A stretch of DNA of 64,000 bases from JAKACA01 sp050744865 (GCA_050744865.1 JBOGHW010000042.1:1-64000), one strand, 5' to 3'; positions 17,063 through 26,019 are shown, counted from the stretch's first letter. The notes: a model not told the origin generated them from the letters alone. Translations and numbers: made by a program.

Positions 17063-17833
17063 TCAGGACCAGGTGACCTGGGCGAGCTGCTGCCAGGTAC
17101 CGAGCAGCTCCCTGCTCCCCGTGACGACCAGGTCCTCCGACGTGCGGCGGTTCCACAACAGCAGGTACAGCTCCGCGGCCGGAGCCCGCACGACGGTCTC
17201 GCCGCCAACCCCGGCTCCGCCCTTCGTCGCGATGACGCGCTCCTTGAGCACTCGGAGGCTCCAGCGCTCGCCCGCGTCGTCGGCAACCAACTCCAGCGTG
17301 CCCAGCGTCTCGCCGTCGTCCCCAACGGGACCCGACCCACCGCCACCGAGAAAGCCAAGCAGCAACTCGTCGATGCCGTCGGCCGCGAAAGCCGGGCTGA
17401 TCGCCGACGGCGGGCCGCCCGCAGCCAGCTCCGCGTCGACACGGTGAACGGCAGTCTCATGAGCCTGCCTCCGTGCCCAGAACCCCAGGGGTGACGGTGC
17501 CGGCAAGAACGACCAGCACTCCAGCTCAGGCGGAGCGCCAGTCAGCGCGGCAAGGAGCCCAGCGTGGCCTTCCGCCACCCAGGAGAACAGCTCGTCGTCG
17601 GGAGGCGCCGCGACGAGCAGCTCCGACTCGGAGGACCTGGCCACGCGCTCCGTCCATCCGTTGACCAAGTAGCCCGTGGCCCAGCGGTGCACGTACCCGA
17701 TATGAGCGAGGAGGTCCCGAGTTGCCCAGCCGGGGCAGGTTGTGACCGGGGCGGCAAGCCCCCCACGCCGAGCTGCATCGACGAGCCGAGGGCCGTCGCC
17801 GGCAAGAGCGTCGACGAGATCGCGCGTGTCCAT
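17063..17833 (-). CDS. Maleylpyruvate isomerase family mycothiol-dependent enzyme
   Basis: 256 residues. N-terminal DinB-like four-helix bundle with metal-ligand histidines in LLAHIGYVHRWATGYLVNG and AHETAVHRVDAELAAG, then a C-terminal MDMPI_C / SCP-like domain (about 180-256, AELYLLLWNRR). The family uses mycothiol, the actinobacterial thiol, for thiol transfer or isomerisation; exact substrate unknown. I start at ATG 17833 (MDTRDLVDALAGDG), where the fold begins; an upstream in-frame start at 17887 would add 18 unlikely residues. Confidence 0.85.
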   Translation of the reverse strand: MDTRDLVDALAGDGPRLVDAARRGGLAAPVTTCPGWATRDLLAHIGYVHRWATGYLVNGWTERVARSSESELLVAAPPDDELFSWVAEGHAGLLAALTGAPPELECWSFLPAPSPLGFWARRQAHETAVHRVDAELAAGGPPSAISPAFAADGIDELLLGFLGGGGSGPVGDDGETLGTLELVADDAGERWSLRVLKERVIATKGGAGVGGETVVRAPAAELYLLLWNRRTSEDLVVTGSRELLGTWQQLAQVTWS

Positions 17834-17941
17834 CCCAGATTTGGCCTCGCTGCCTCGGGGTCGTTCGGCGCCTTGGCGGACGCCCACTACGTTGCCAGCC
17901 TAGCAAGCCACAACGGGCAACCGCCCGCCGACGACTGCGTC

Positions 17942-19192
17942 CTACGACCCGTTCGGCTCGGCCGCCACGATTGCGGGGCCCTTCGACTCGGCCGCCACGA
18001 TTGCGTGGCCGTTCGACTCGGCCGCCACGACTGCGGGCGCCTTCGACTCGGCCGCCACAGCTCCCGAGAGCCGGGCGCTCCACTTCTCTTCGATGTGCCC
18101 GTACCGCCACCAGAGCATCGCCCCGGCCCAGGTGACGAGAAACATACCGACGATGACGAAGCCGGCGGTGTTGATGTTGAAGTTGTACATGAAGCCCCAG
18201 AACCCGTGGGTTTGCGAGAGACCGTGCATCTCCATCGGAAAGATGCCGAGCGTCTCGATACCACCGATGAAGAAACAGATCGCCACCGACAACCCGGTGA
18301 TCGCCAAGTTGTAGAACACCTTGCGGACCGGGTTGAAGAACGCCCAGCCATAGGCCAGGTTCATGAAGATCCCGTCTGTCGTGTCCATGAACGTCATCCC
18401 CGCCGTGAACAGGATCGGCAAGCAGATGATGGCGTACCAGGGGATGTGCCGGGATGCATAGAGGGCAGTCGTCGCCAAGAGGGCGACTTCGGTGGCCGTG
18501 TCGAAGCCCATCCCGAAGACAACCCCAACCGGGTACATCTGCCACTCCTTCTTGATCGCGCGGACCCACTTCCCGAAGAAGCGGTAGAAGAACCCACGGT
18601 TCTGCAACTGGCGCTCGAGCTCCTCCTCGTCATACTCACCCCGGCGCATCGCCCTGAAGACCTTGACGATCCCCGCCATGACCACGAGGTTGAGCAGGCC
18701 GATGAGGAAGAGGAATGCCGCCGACACGCCAGTCCCGAAGACCCCACCGAAGGTCTCCAACCCGGAATGGTTGTTGGACACGGCGCCGAAGACCGCCTTC
18801 TCGGCGACGATGATTCCGACACCTATAACCACCACGATCGTCGAGTGGCCGAGGGAGAAGAAATAGCCGAAGGCGAGCGGCCTCGGCTCGTCGGTCCCCT
18901 GGCGATCGTTCATCACTTTGCGGGTGGTGTTGTCGATCGCCGAGATGTGGTCCGCGTCGAAGGCGTGGCGGAGCCCGAGGGTGTAGGCGAGCACGCTGAC
19001 CCCTATCCCGAGACCCTTGTAGTGCGCCGGGACGACGAAGGCGATGAAGACGAAGAACCCGACCGCATGAAGGCCGATGATCGATGCATACATCGCGACC
19101 ACGCGAGTCCGCTCGACAGGGTTGAGCGCGGCAAACGAGAGCCTGAGCATCTCCCTGGTACGCATCGACTCCACCGAGGAATTCGTCGCCAT
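17942..19192 (-). CDS. NiCoT-family nickel/cobalt permease
   Basis: 416 residues, about 8 helices. Signatures of the HoxN/NixA family: LRHAFDADHISAIDNTTRK (HX4DH metal-selection motif in TM2), FSLGHSTIVV, GMGFDTATEVALLA and FTAGMTFMDTTDGIFM. It imports Ni2+ or Co2+. Start ATG 19192 has GGAGGG just upstream; an in-frame start at 19252 is less likely. The last about 40 residues are a repeat tail (VVAAESNGHA-type units) coded by 30-bp tandem repeats. Possible metal users in the window are few, since both Ehr large subunits lack nickel ligands; the metal may serve enzymes elsewhere. Confidence 0.92.
   Translation of the reverse strand: MATNSSVESMRTREMLRLSFAALNPVERTRVVAMYASIIGLHAVGFFVFIAFVVPAHYKGLGIGVSVLAYTLGLRHAFDADHISAIDNTTRKVMNDRQGTDEPRPLAFGYFFSLGHSTIVVVIGVGIIVAEKAVFGAVSNNHSGLETFGGVFGTGVSAAFLFLIGLLNLVVMAGIVKVFRAMRRGEYDEEELERQLQNRGFFYRFFGKWVRAIKKEWQMYPVGVVFGMGFDTATEVALLATTALYASRHIPWYAIICLPILFTAGMTFMDTTDGIFMNLAYGWAFFNPVRKVFYNLAITGLSVAICFFIGGIETLGIFPMEMHGLSQTHGFWGFMYNFNINTAGFVIVGMFLVTWAGAMLWWRYGHIEEKWSARLSGAVAAESKAPAVVAAESNGHAIVAAESKGPAIVAAEPNGS
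17951..18058 (-). repeat. 30-bp tandem repeat coding the permease C-terminal tail
   Basis: About 3.6 copies of a 30-bp unit (core CTTCGACTCGGCCGCCACGA on the plus strand) at 17951, 17981, 18011 and 18041. They code a ten-residue repeat of the type AAESNGHAIV at the cytoplasmic end of the NiCoT permease. Confidence 0.8.
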
Positions 19193-19328
19193 GTCCCTCC
19201 CGTCGCGGGCTGCTCGTTTCTGGAGCCTTCCACAATTGCGACCAGCACGCAAGTAGTTGCTACGTGCAGGACAACCGGTGCCAAGGTGCTTGCCGATGTG
19301 CCGGAAAGGCCGACGCCGGCAGGCAGAG

Positions 19329-20675
19329 CTAGTTGCTTGCCTGGGGAAGGTCCTGGAAGTCCATGTCGAGCACGGCTACCAGCTCCGGCTCGGTGAGCGT
19401 CCCTTCGTGACGGGCCAGGATCGTGCCACTGGGGCTCACTATGAAAGTGACGGGCAAGGCGTCGACCCTGTAGGCGGCGGCAACGGTGCCGTCCTTGTCG
19501 GCCAAGAGCGGGTAGCTGACGCCAGTCGAGCGGGCGAAGGAAGCAGCCGAGCTTCGAGGATCGGCGACGTCCACCCCGACGAAGCGCACCTTGGCCTTGA
19601 ACTCAGTATCCACCTTCTGAAGTGCCGGCATCTCCTGCACGCAGATCGAGCAAGTGCTCGCCCAGAAGTTCAGCACGAGCGGCTCACCCTCGAAGCTGGC
19701 AAGGCCGGCACTGGTGGCGGTGCCGAGCACCGGGAGCGTGAAGCTCGGAGCGCGGTTGCCGATGGAGGCGCCACGTGTGGTCTGCGAGCTGACGTCGGTA
19801 CCGCCGACATGGACCTGCTCGCTTGCCGGCAGGAGGTCGTCGGCCATCTGGGCCATGGCGTGGGCGTAGTAGGCCGTGGATATCGAGCCTTGCGTGAAAT
19901 AGCCGACCCCCCGCCTGTGGCCCGTCGGGTCGATGAACTCGACGATGGCGTCGTGGACGACAGTTCGAGTCTTGTGATCGAGCCCGACATACACATGGTA
20001 GGCATCCCAGGTTCTCTTCAGCTGGGATGCAGTGCCGGTGACGTAGACCCAGTTCGGCAACGACTCGACGTCGTTGCGCACGGACCACGCCCTCAGCGAG
20101 GCAGAGCTCGGGTAGAACGGGTTGGCGTTCACAGAGAGGAAAACGACGTCCTTGGCCGCCGTGCCGAGATCCTTGTCGGCGGCCACGACGTCCTGGGCGA
20201 ACAAGGCGCACAGATCCGTGCACTTGTCGTCGTTGAGCGACCAGATCACGACTTTGCCCTTGTACTGGCTAAGCGAAGTCGCCTGCCCGTGCTGGTCGAC
20301 GAGGTGGAAGTTAGGGGCAGCTGTGCTGGCACTTGGAGGCAGCACGTCGAGACCCAGCAAGTTGGCGCTGGCGACGTTGAGGCCCGGCGCCGGGTCTCCT
20401 ACGCCGGCCGACGGCGAGGATGCCGACGGGTGGATGCCGCTGAAGAGCACGGCGGCGAGCACGGCGGCAAGCACGATGCCCGTCCCGAGCGACAGCAGGC
20501 GCCGCCTGCGCCCGCGGTGCTGTGAGGCCTGTAACTGTTGCGGCTCGGCTCGCCCTCCGCCGCCGCCGTCGGCTCGCCCGCCGTCCTCGGCGGCGGCCAG
20601 GTCACCGGCAGCACCCGAGGGGGCAGCGTCCTCGGCGGACGCCTTGCCATCCTCTGGCGTGGGGTGGTCTGTCAT
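19329..20675 (-). CDS. SCO/SenC domain fused to TlpA-like thioredoxin, membrane-anchored
   Basis: 448 residues. An acidic Ala/Gly-rich cytoplasmic head (1-55) is followed by one membrane helix (LLSLGTGIVLAAVLAAVLF). An SCO-type domain comes next (about 95-270), with the copper ligands CxxxC in DDKCTDLC and a downstream His (RTVVHDAIVEF). A second redoxin domain (about 295-448) has a TlpA/ResA active site WASTCSICVQEMP. SCO proteins deliver copper to cytochrome c oxidase CuA and TlpA proteins reduce such sites, so this fusion could carry both steps. It is coupled to ccdA by an ATGA overlap; CcdA would feed it electrons. AGGAG lies 5-6 bases before the ATG. Confidence 0.88.
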   Translation of the reverse strand: MTDHPTPEDGKASAEDAAPSGAAGDLAAAEDGGRADGGGGGRAEPQQLQASQHRGRRRRLLSLGTGIVLAAVLAAVLFSGIHPSASSPSAGVGDPAPGLNVASANLLGLDVLPPSASTAAPNFHLVDQHGQATSLSQYKGKVVIWSLNDDKCTDLCALFAQDVVAADKDLGTAAKDVVFLSVNANPFYPSSASLRAWSVRNDVESLPNWVYVTGTASQLKRTWDAYHVYVGLDHKTRTVVHDAIVEFIDPTGHRRGVGYFTQGSISTAYYAHAMAQMADDLLPASEQVHVGGTDVSSQTTRGASIGNRAPSFTLPVLGTATSAGLASFEGEPLVLNFWASTCSICVQEMPALQKVDTEFKAKVRFVGVDVADPRSSAASFARSTGVSYPLLADKDGTVAAAYRVDALPVTFIVSPSGTILARHEGTLTEPELVAVLDMDFQDLPQASN

Positions 20676-21736
20676 GGGGAGCTCCTAGCAGGTTGCGGGG
20701 GCGACTCTCGGACCACTTTTGGTCCGGCGACTGTTGGTCGGGCCTCCACTTCGCCAACTGTCAGCTCGCCGACCGGCACTTCGCCGGCGGCCGGTCCGCC
20801 AACTTCCAGTTTGCCGAGAGCAGGTTCGTGCCGCAAAGCAGGCGGCGCAGCGTCGCTGCTCCTGCCCGACCGGCGGCGAACCGAGAGGCCGCCGGAGAGG
20901 ACGACGGCGACAACTAGCGCTCCGAGCAAGCTGCCCACGACCTCGGAGTGGGCATTGACGAAGGCAGCGATGTCTTGTTGGACCGCCGTGACCCACCGCT
21001 CGAGGAGAAACGAGTGCGTGGGCGACACGATGGCATTCACCCAATACCACGACAGGTAGGTGCCGACGAGGACGAGCAGGCTGCCTCCCAGAACGGGCAC
21101 GAATCGCGAGAGCCGACGGAGCGGACGCACAGCCGCCGGGCCTAAGAGCGCTACCACCACGGCGAGGGACCCGAAGACAGCTCCCATGCCGAGCGCATAG
21201 GAGACGAAGGCCTCGATCCCTCTGGCGAGGTCGGCGTGCACGAACGTGGTCGCCACGCCGCTCACGAACAGCGGCAGGGCACAGCCGATCGAGGCGACGC
21301 CGTAGGAGAAGCCGAAGACGGCCAGTGCAGCAGGGCGCCGCAGCCCGAGCCCGGGACGCAGCTCCGGCAATGAGAGCCTGAACGGGTGGCGCAACAGCCA
21401 GGCCACCCCATAGGCGGCCATGGCGATCCCGCCACAGGCCATGAGATAGGCGGACACCGTGGCGGCATGGCCGGCGATCGCCGACCACCCGAGCTCGATG
21501 ACAATGCCCAGGGCGCCGAAGAGCGCGACGACGCCGAGAGTCGAGAAGGCTCCGGCACTGAGGGCGCGACCGGCTCGGGACACGGCGCCGTTGCTCTCGC
21601 CCGCGGTCGTGAAGAGGTCGAGGTACGCAGGAAGGAGCGGGAAGCCACAGGGGTTGACAGCAGCCAGCATGCCGAGCGTGAAGGCGTAGAAGAGCTGCGG
21701 CGACGGGGACACGGCGGCCCCGAGAACGAGACTCAT
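20672..21736 (-). CDS. ccdA: CcdA/DsbD-type transmembrane thiol reductant carrier
   Basis: 354 residues. Six or so helices with the two conserved redox cysteines: VNPCGFPLLPAYL in the first helix and GVASIGCALPLF in the fourth. It moves electrons from cytoplasmic thioredoxin to thioredoxin-like proteins outside the membrane. The C-terminus is extended beyond the usual CcdA by one more helix and a charged repetitive tail (GEVPVGELTVGEVEARP). Start ATG 21736 overlaps the stop of the small upstream gene (ATGA); in-frame readings further upstream run into that gene. The downstream SCO-TlpA protein is the obvious electron acceptor. Confidence 0.88.
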   Translation of the reverse strand: MSLVLGAAVSPSPQLFYAFTLGMLAAVNPCGFPLLPAYLDLFTTAGESNGAVSRAGRALSAGAFSTLGVVALFGALGIVIELGWSAIAGHAATVSAYLMACGGIAMAAYGVAWLLRHPFRLSLPELRPGLGLRRPAALAVFGFSYGVASIGCALPLFVSGVATTFVHADLARGIEAFVSYALGMGAVFGSLAVVVALLGPAAVRPLRRLSRFVPVLGGSLLVLVGTYLSWYWVNAIVSPTHSFLLERWVTAVQQDIAAFVNAHSEVVGSLLGALVVAVVLSGGLSVRRRSGRSSDAAPPALRHEPALGKLEVGGPAAGEVPVGELTVGEVEARPTVAGPKVVRESPPQPARSSP

Positions 21737-22011
21737 CTCCGCGGCGCCGCCGGCGTGCGTGCCACGACGGCGACATTGGCAGCCATGGCCAAGACAAAGC
21801 CGCACGACATGACAAAGGACCATAGATTGGCCCCGCTCGACTTCACGAAGAGAGCGCCGGCCACGACCGCCAGGAAGATGCCGGCAGTGCTGAGCGCAGC
21901 CGACAGCTTCAGGTCACGCCGCGCCGTCAGCAGGGCGAGCATCACCAGGCTCGAGCGCCTCAGTCGGCTCTCAGGGTCAGTCGCCCGCTCTACGGCTTGT
22001 TCCTTTGCCAC
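21733..22011 (-). CDS. Small two-helix membrane protein in the iron/thiol operon
   Basis: 92 residues from GTG 22011: a charged N-terminus (VAKEQAVERATDPESRLRRS) and two hydrophobic segments (LSTAGIFLAVVAGALFV and LWSFVMSCGFVLAMAANVAV), ending PAAPRR. Not recognised. It starts 2 bp after the fbpC stop and overlaps the ccdA start (ATGA), so it sits exactly between the iron-transport and cytochrome-maturation parts of the operon. It might be an accessory membrane protein of either. Confidence 0.65.
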   Translation of the reverse strand: MAKEQAVERATDPESRLRRSSLVMLALLTARRDLKLSAALSTAGIFLAVVAGALFVKSSGANLWSFVMSCGFVLAMAANVAVVARTPAAPRR

Positions 22012-22013
22012 GC

Positions 22014-23078
22014 CTAGCTCCCGGGCTCGTCGCCCCAGGCGCTGACAGGCCCGTTGACAGTGATCGACACCTGGTCGCCCACCCCGATGCCGTGATGGCC
22101 GAGGACACGGGCGGTCATCTTCGGAAGCTGCCCTCCCTTTGGCAAGAGCTTGACGACGGCGTCGTGCCCGTGGAAGCTCGTGGTCAGCACCTCGGCCGGG
22201 ATGCCCGGGCCGCCGGGCCCGCGGTGTATCTTCACCTGCTCGGGGCGGATGAGAACGGATACCTCGAGGCCGGGCCGGTTGGAAGTCCTGCGGCATGCAA
22301 GCGGTCCGAACGCCGTGACGACCGAGTCCCCGTCGAGCACCCCGGCAACGAGGTTGGCATCGCCCACGAAGCGCGCCAGGTCGGCGTCGGCCGGCCGGGC
22401 GTAGATCTCTTCGGGGGCCGACAGCTGGGCAATACGGCCGTTGCGGATGACTGCGACGCGGTCCGCCAAGGAGAGGGCCTCGTCCTGGTCGTGAGTGACG
22501 AGGATCGCCGTGGCGCCGGCGTCACGCAAGATCGCCTGCACGTCGGCCCGGACGCTCGCGCGCAAGATGGCGTCGAGCGAGGCGAACGGCTCGTCGAGAA
22601 GTACCAGCTGCGGCTCGACGGCCAATGCACGGGCCAGGGCCACTCGTTGCTGTTGGCCACCGGAGAGCTGGTGCGGATAGCGGCGCGCCAGCCCGGAGAG
22701 CCCGACTTTGTCGAGCAGGTCGTGAGTCTTGCGACCTTTCCGCTCCGGACGCGCCAGCCCGAAGCCGACGTTGGCTTCGACGGTGAGATGGGGGAACAAG
22801 CTTCCTTCCTGGGAGACGTAACCTATGCGGCGCCGCTCGGGCGGCAGGTGCGAGCTGCCACCGTCGACGAGCGTACCGCCGATGCTTACCGACCCGCTGT
22901 CGGGCCGCTCGAAGCCGGCCAGGATGCGCAGCAGAGTCGTCTTGCCGCTGCCGGAAGGACCGAGGATCGCCGTGAACGAGCCCGCTTGCACGCTCAGGTC
23001 CACTCCGGTCAGCACCTGCTGCAAGCCGAACGACTTGTGGAGGCCCTCGACGTGCACGTGGTCGGCTCCTGGTGTCAC
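22014..23078 (-). CDS. fbpC: Ferric iron ABC transporter ATP-binding protein
   Basis: 354 residues. Walker A GPSGSGKTT, Q-loop YVSQEGSLFP, ABC signature LSGGQQQRVALARAL, Walker B LVLLDEPFASLD and switch His VTHDQDEAL are all intact. A C-terminal TOBE-like regulatory domain (about 240-354) follows, as in FbpC/PotA-type importers. It energises Fe3+ uptake through the fused permease encoded just upstream (GTGA overlap at 23075-23078). Iron is inferred from the binding protein and the DtxR-type control; thiamine or other ABC types of the same family are less likely. Confidence 0.87.
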   Translation of the reverse strand: MTPGADHVHVEGLHKSFGLQQVLTGVDLSVQAGSFTAILGPSGSGKTTLLRILAGFERPDSGSVSIGGTLVDGGSSHLPPERRRIGYVSQEGSLFPHLTVEANVGFGLARPERKGRKTHDLLDKVGLSGLARRYPHQLSGGQQQRVALARALAVEPQLVLLDEPFASLDAILRASVRADVQAILRDAGATAILVTHDQDEALSLADRVAVIRNGRIAQLSAPEEIYARPADADLARFVGDANLVAGVLDGDSVVTAFGPLACRRTSNRPGLEVSVLIRPEQVKIHRGPGGPGIPAEVLTTSFHGHDAVVKLLPKGGQLPKMTARVLGHHGIGVGDQVSITVNGPVSAWGDEPGS

Positions 23079-24670
23079 GCCGGCCTCGTCGCTCTCGTCG
23101 GCAGGCGGTCGAAATAGCGGCTCAGCACGTAGCTCGGGGCCGCCGCCAAAAGGATCATCACCAGTGCGAAGGGCGCCGCTTGCCCGTAGGCAAGGTTGCC
23201 CTGGTACACCCAGAACTCAGTAGCGAGGGTCTGGACACCCGCCGGGACAAGGAGCAGGGTGGCCGTCAGCTCGGTGACGGCGGCCAGGAACACGATGCAG
23301 AAGGCCGCTGCCAGACCCGGGCCGACGAGGGGCAACGTCACGCGCCGGAAGACTGCCAACCGGCCCTGGCCGAGAGACCGCGCCGCCTCCTCCAAGCTGA
23401 CAGGGGCGTAGGCGACAGATGCCCGCACTCCAACTAGCGCCAAGGGAAAGAACATGATCACGTACGCCAGCACGAGCAGGACCCCGCTGCCCGAGCTGAA
23501 CACACCGGCGTACCGTTCGGCGAAGTAGATGAGCGTGAAGCCGATGACAACCCCAGGCATGGCCAGCGGCAAGTACGTGCTCCGCTCGAGCACCCTGGAA
23601 CCGACGCTGGCATGGCGCACGATGAGAAGGGCCACGGGCAGCGAAGCCACCGTCGCGACGGCAGCAGCAATGCCGCTGTAGAGCGCCGTGTGGAGAGCAG
23701 CAAGCAGCAAGGGGCCGCCGGCGACGTAATGCGCCCCGCCCTCGAACATCCAGTAGACGCTGGAGCCGACAGGGACGCCGAGCGCCAGACCGATCAGCAC
23801 CAAGAAGCCGAGGACTACCGGCACCTTGGCACGCCCCAAACCGTGGCGCCGAATCATCCGTTGCGCAAGCGGACCGGTCCGCACCACCCGCCCCTTGCCG
23901 CGGGCCGACACCTCGCCACCCAGGACGACGGCACTGAGGACGACGAGCATGAGCGAGAGAGCGCAAGCCGTCGCTGGGCTGACTGTCTGCCACTCGGTGA
24001 ATATCTCTGTCGTGAAAGTCTGGTAGCCGAGGATCTCAAAGGCTCCGTACTCGGCCATCATCACGAGGGCGACGAGCAGACAGCCCCCCAGGATGGCACC
24101 GCGTGCCTGCCCAAGCGTCACGCGCCAGAACGTCTCGAGGCGCCCGAGGCCGAGGCTGCGCGCCGCTTCCTCGAGGCCGGGGTCGGCACCCCGCAGGCTG
24201 GCGGCGACGGGCAGGTAGACCAGCGGGTAGACGGCCAGTGTCATTACGAGCACGGCGCCGTGGAAACCGGACACGTCTGTGCTTAGGGAAGCCCAACCCC
24301 AGCTGACGACGAAGTCGGGAATAGCGAAGGGCACGACGACCAACACGGCAAGCAGGCGCCGAAACGGGAGGTCGGTCCGCTCGACGCACCAAGCAGCGAG
24401 CGTCCCGATCAGGGCACACAACGCCGTCACCACGACGGTGAGCTGAATCGTGTTCCACAACAGGGTGCGGGTGAGCGATCGCCACAGCAGGTGCCAGACG
24501 TTGACGGTACCGGCCCCCGAGGACTCGATCAGAAGGAACGCCAGCGGCATCAGGAGCACCGCGGCCACGACACCGGCTACGACGAACAGCAGCCACGGCA
24601 AGCTGTGCTTGGCGAGTACAGGTTCGGTATGCCCGAGATTCAGGTCGGCGGCGGTCGAGGTGATGGTCAC
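23075..24670 (-). CDS. fbpB: Ferric iron ABC transporter permease (two fused BPD_transp_1 domains)
   Basis: 531 residues, about 12 helices in two tandem permease domains. Each half carries an EAA loop that docks the ATPase: GLEEAARSLGLGRLETFWRV and SLEEAARSLGQGRLAVFRRV. Fused permeases are typical of the FbpB/SfuB/HitB Fe3+ group. GTG start at 24670; no strong ribosome site seen. Lies 66 bp after fbpA and overlaps fbpC. Confidence 0.87.
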   Translation of the reverse strand: MTITSTAADLNLGHTEPVLAKHSLPWLLFVVAGVVAAVLLMPLAFLLIESSGAGTVNVWHLLWRSLTRTLLWNTIQLTVVVTALCALIGTLAAWCVERTDLPFRRLLAVLVVVPFAIPDFVVSWGWASLSTDVSGFHGAVLVMTLAVYPLVYLPVAASLRGADPGLEEAARSLGLGRLETFWRVTLGQARGAILGGCLLVALVMMAEYGAFEILGYQTFTTEIFTEWQTVSPATACALSLMLVVLSAVVLGGEVSARGKGRVVRTGPLAQRMIRRHGLGRAKVPVVLGFLVLIGLALGVPVGSSVYWMFEGGAHYVAGGPLLLAALHTALYSGIAAAVATVASLPVALLIVRHASVGSRVLERSTYLPLAMPGVVIGFTLIYFAERYAGVFSSGSGVLLVLAYVIMFFPLALVGVRASVAYAPVSLEEAARSLGQGRLAVFRRVTLPLVGPGLAAAFCIVFLAAVTELTATLLLVPAGVQTLATEFWVYQGNLAYGQAAPFALVMILLAAAPSYVLSRYFDRLPTRATRPA

Positions 24671-24736
24671 GTCAAGGCGATGCCCGAGAATCTCATCTTC
24701 GGCCTGATCGGCTCGTCGGTAGTCTCGCTGGCGCCG

Positions 24737-25756
24737 TCACAGTAATCCAGCCTGGCGCAGCAGGGCTATTGCAGTCGAGCCGTTCCCAAGGTCGCCGATG
24801 GTGATCGAGCAGGGTTGCAGCTGGTCGAACGGTGTCTCGGGCTGCTTGGTCGTCACGCCCGAGCCGATCGGGTACTCGAAGCTCAAGTCGGAATCGGCGA
24901 TGATCTCCTGGGCTTGTTTGGAGACGAGAAACGCCAAAAACTTCTGCGCCAGCGCCTCGTGACGGCTCGACTTGAGGATGCCTGCACCCGAGATGTCAAG
25001 AACGTAACCAGGGTCGTGGGGCGCGAAGTAGGTGATATCCGAGTGCATGTTGGCGGCGCCAACCTCGGTGCGCATCCGGTACCAGTAGTACTGGTTCACC
25101 ACGCCGAAGGCCACAGCCCCGCGGTTCACCTCGTCGGCGATCGTCTCGTTGTCCGGGTACACGTGGCCGACTGAGTTCGTCTTGATCCCGCCAAGCCAGT
25201 TGACGGCGGCTGTGTGCCCGTAGGTCTCCTCCACCGAGGTGACGATCGGCTGGAAGTCGGTCTCCCCGGCGGCGAACGCCAGCTTGCCCTTGTACCGCGG
25301 ATTCGCCAGTTGCAGGACAGTAGTCGGCAGCTGGCTCTTGGATATCAGGCTCGGGTTGTAGATCAGGACGCTGACGCGAGCAGACACGCCGACCCAGTCC
25401 CCCTGCGGCGAGTTGTAGCGGCTAGGCGTGCGGGCCAGCGTCGAAGAGTTCACAGGATCCAGCAATCCCTTGCCCTGCAGCTCCTCCAAGACAGGCGAGT
25501 TCTCTGTGTAGAAGACGTCGGCGGGCGAGTGCGAACCTTCTGTCACTATCTGGCCGGCGAAGATGTCCTCGTCGTTGAACGTGACGTTGACGTGGATCCC
25601 GGTTGCCTTCTGGAACGCAAGCACCAGCTGCTCTGTCGTCTGCTCGTGCTGACCGCTGAACAGGGTGATCGACGGCCCTGACGGAGAGCTACTGCAGGCC
25701 GTCAGCACGGTGCCGGCCAGGACAAGGGCGGCAAGGAGGTAGGCGACGCGTCTCAC
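24737..25756 (-). CDS. fbpA: Ferric iron ABC transporter substrate-binding lipoprotein
   Basis: 339 residues. Lipoprotein signal peptide with lipobox LTACSS near residue 20, then a periplasmic-binding-protein fold of the FbpA/FutA type (ITLFSGQHEQTTEQLVLAFQ). The Fe3+-binding tyrosines are probably in NQYYWYRMRTE. GTG start. First gene of a six-gene operon that ends with ccdA and the SCO-TlpA fusion. The leader is long (about 225 nt) if the promoter at 25990-26019 is used. Confidence 0.87.
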   Translation of the reverse strand: MRRVAYLLAALVLAGTVLTACSSSPSGPSITLFSGQHEQTTEQLVLAFQKATGIHVNVTFNDEDIFAGQIVTEGSHSPADVFYTENSPVLEELQGKGLLDPVNSSTLARTPSRYNSPQGDWVGVSARVSVLIYNPSLISKSQLPTTVLQLANPRYKGKLAFAAGETDFQPIVTSVEETYGHTAAVNWLGGIKTNSVGHVYPDNETIADEVNRGAVAFGVVNQYYWYRMRTEVGAANMHSDITYFAPHDPGYVLDISGAGILKSSRHEALAQKFLAFLVSKQAQEIIADSDLSFEYPIGSGVTTKQPETPFDQLQPCSITIGDLGNGSTAIALLRQAGLL

Positions 25757-25987
25757 TGGGCTCCATCTCTTCGGGGTCGGTACTGGCTGCGACGGCTCAT
25801 GGCACGGCGCCGGCGCTCACAGCCAGACCGGTCCTGGCCGGCGAGACATCGGGCGCCCGGCCGTCGGTGGCGGCACGGGACGCTGCCCAGATGCTGGGGC
25901 TTCCTCGTCAGGCACTTGTCGAACGCTCCACCGTTGAATGCTCCACGTCTACGCTCAGCCCCTGGATGCTCCATCGTTGAGTGGCCC

Positions 25988-26006
25988 TTATGTTATGCAA
26001 GCCTAA
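25988..26006 (-). promoter_or_regulatory. DtxR/IdeR-type metal-repressor box
   Basis: TTATGTTATGCAAGCCTAA matches the IdeR/DtxR consensus TTAGGTTAGSCTAACCTAA at 15 of 19 positions. It lies inside the predicted fbp promoter, covering the -10 and most of the spacer, as expected for a repressor site. The divergent gene encodes the matching regulator family. Confidence 0.7.
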
Positions 26007-26019
26007 TATTTACTGTCAA
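25990..26019 (-). promoter_or_regulatory. Sigma-70-type promoter of the fbp-ccdA-sco operon
   Basis: On the minus strand, TTGACA (26019-26014) and TAACAT (25995-25990) are separated by 18 bp in an AT-rich patch. A perfect -35 is rare in such GC-rich DNA. Transcription would start near 25983 and read into fbpA. Confidence 0.65.

Noticed and set aside
19257..20525. 422-residue plus-strand frame opposite the SCO-TlpA gene
   Set aside because: Shadow of a gene with clear active-site motifs on the minus strand.
25753..25974. 73-residue frame in the fbpA leader (minus strand)
   Set aside because: Arg-rich, no ribosome site, overlaps the fbpA start; looks like chance in GC-rich DNA.
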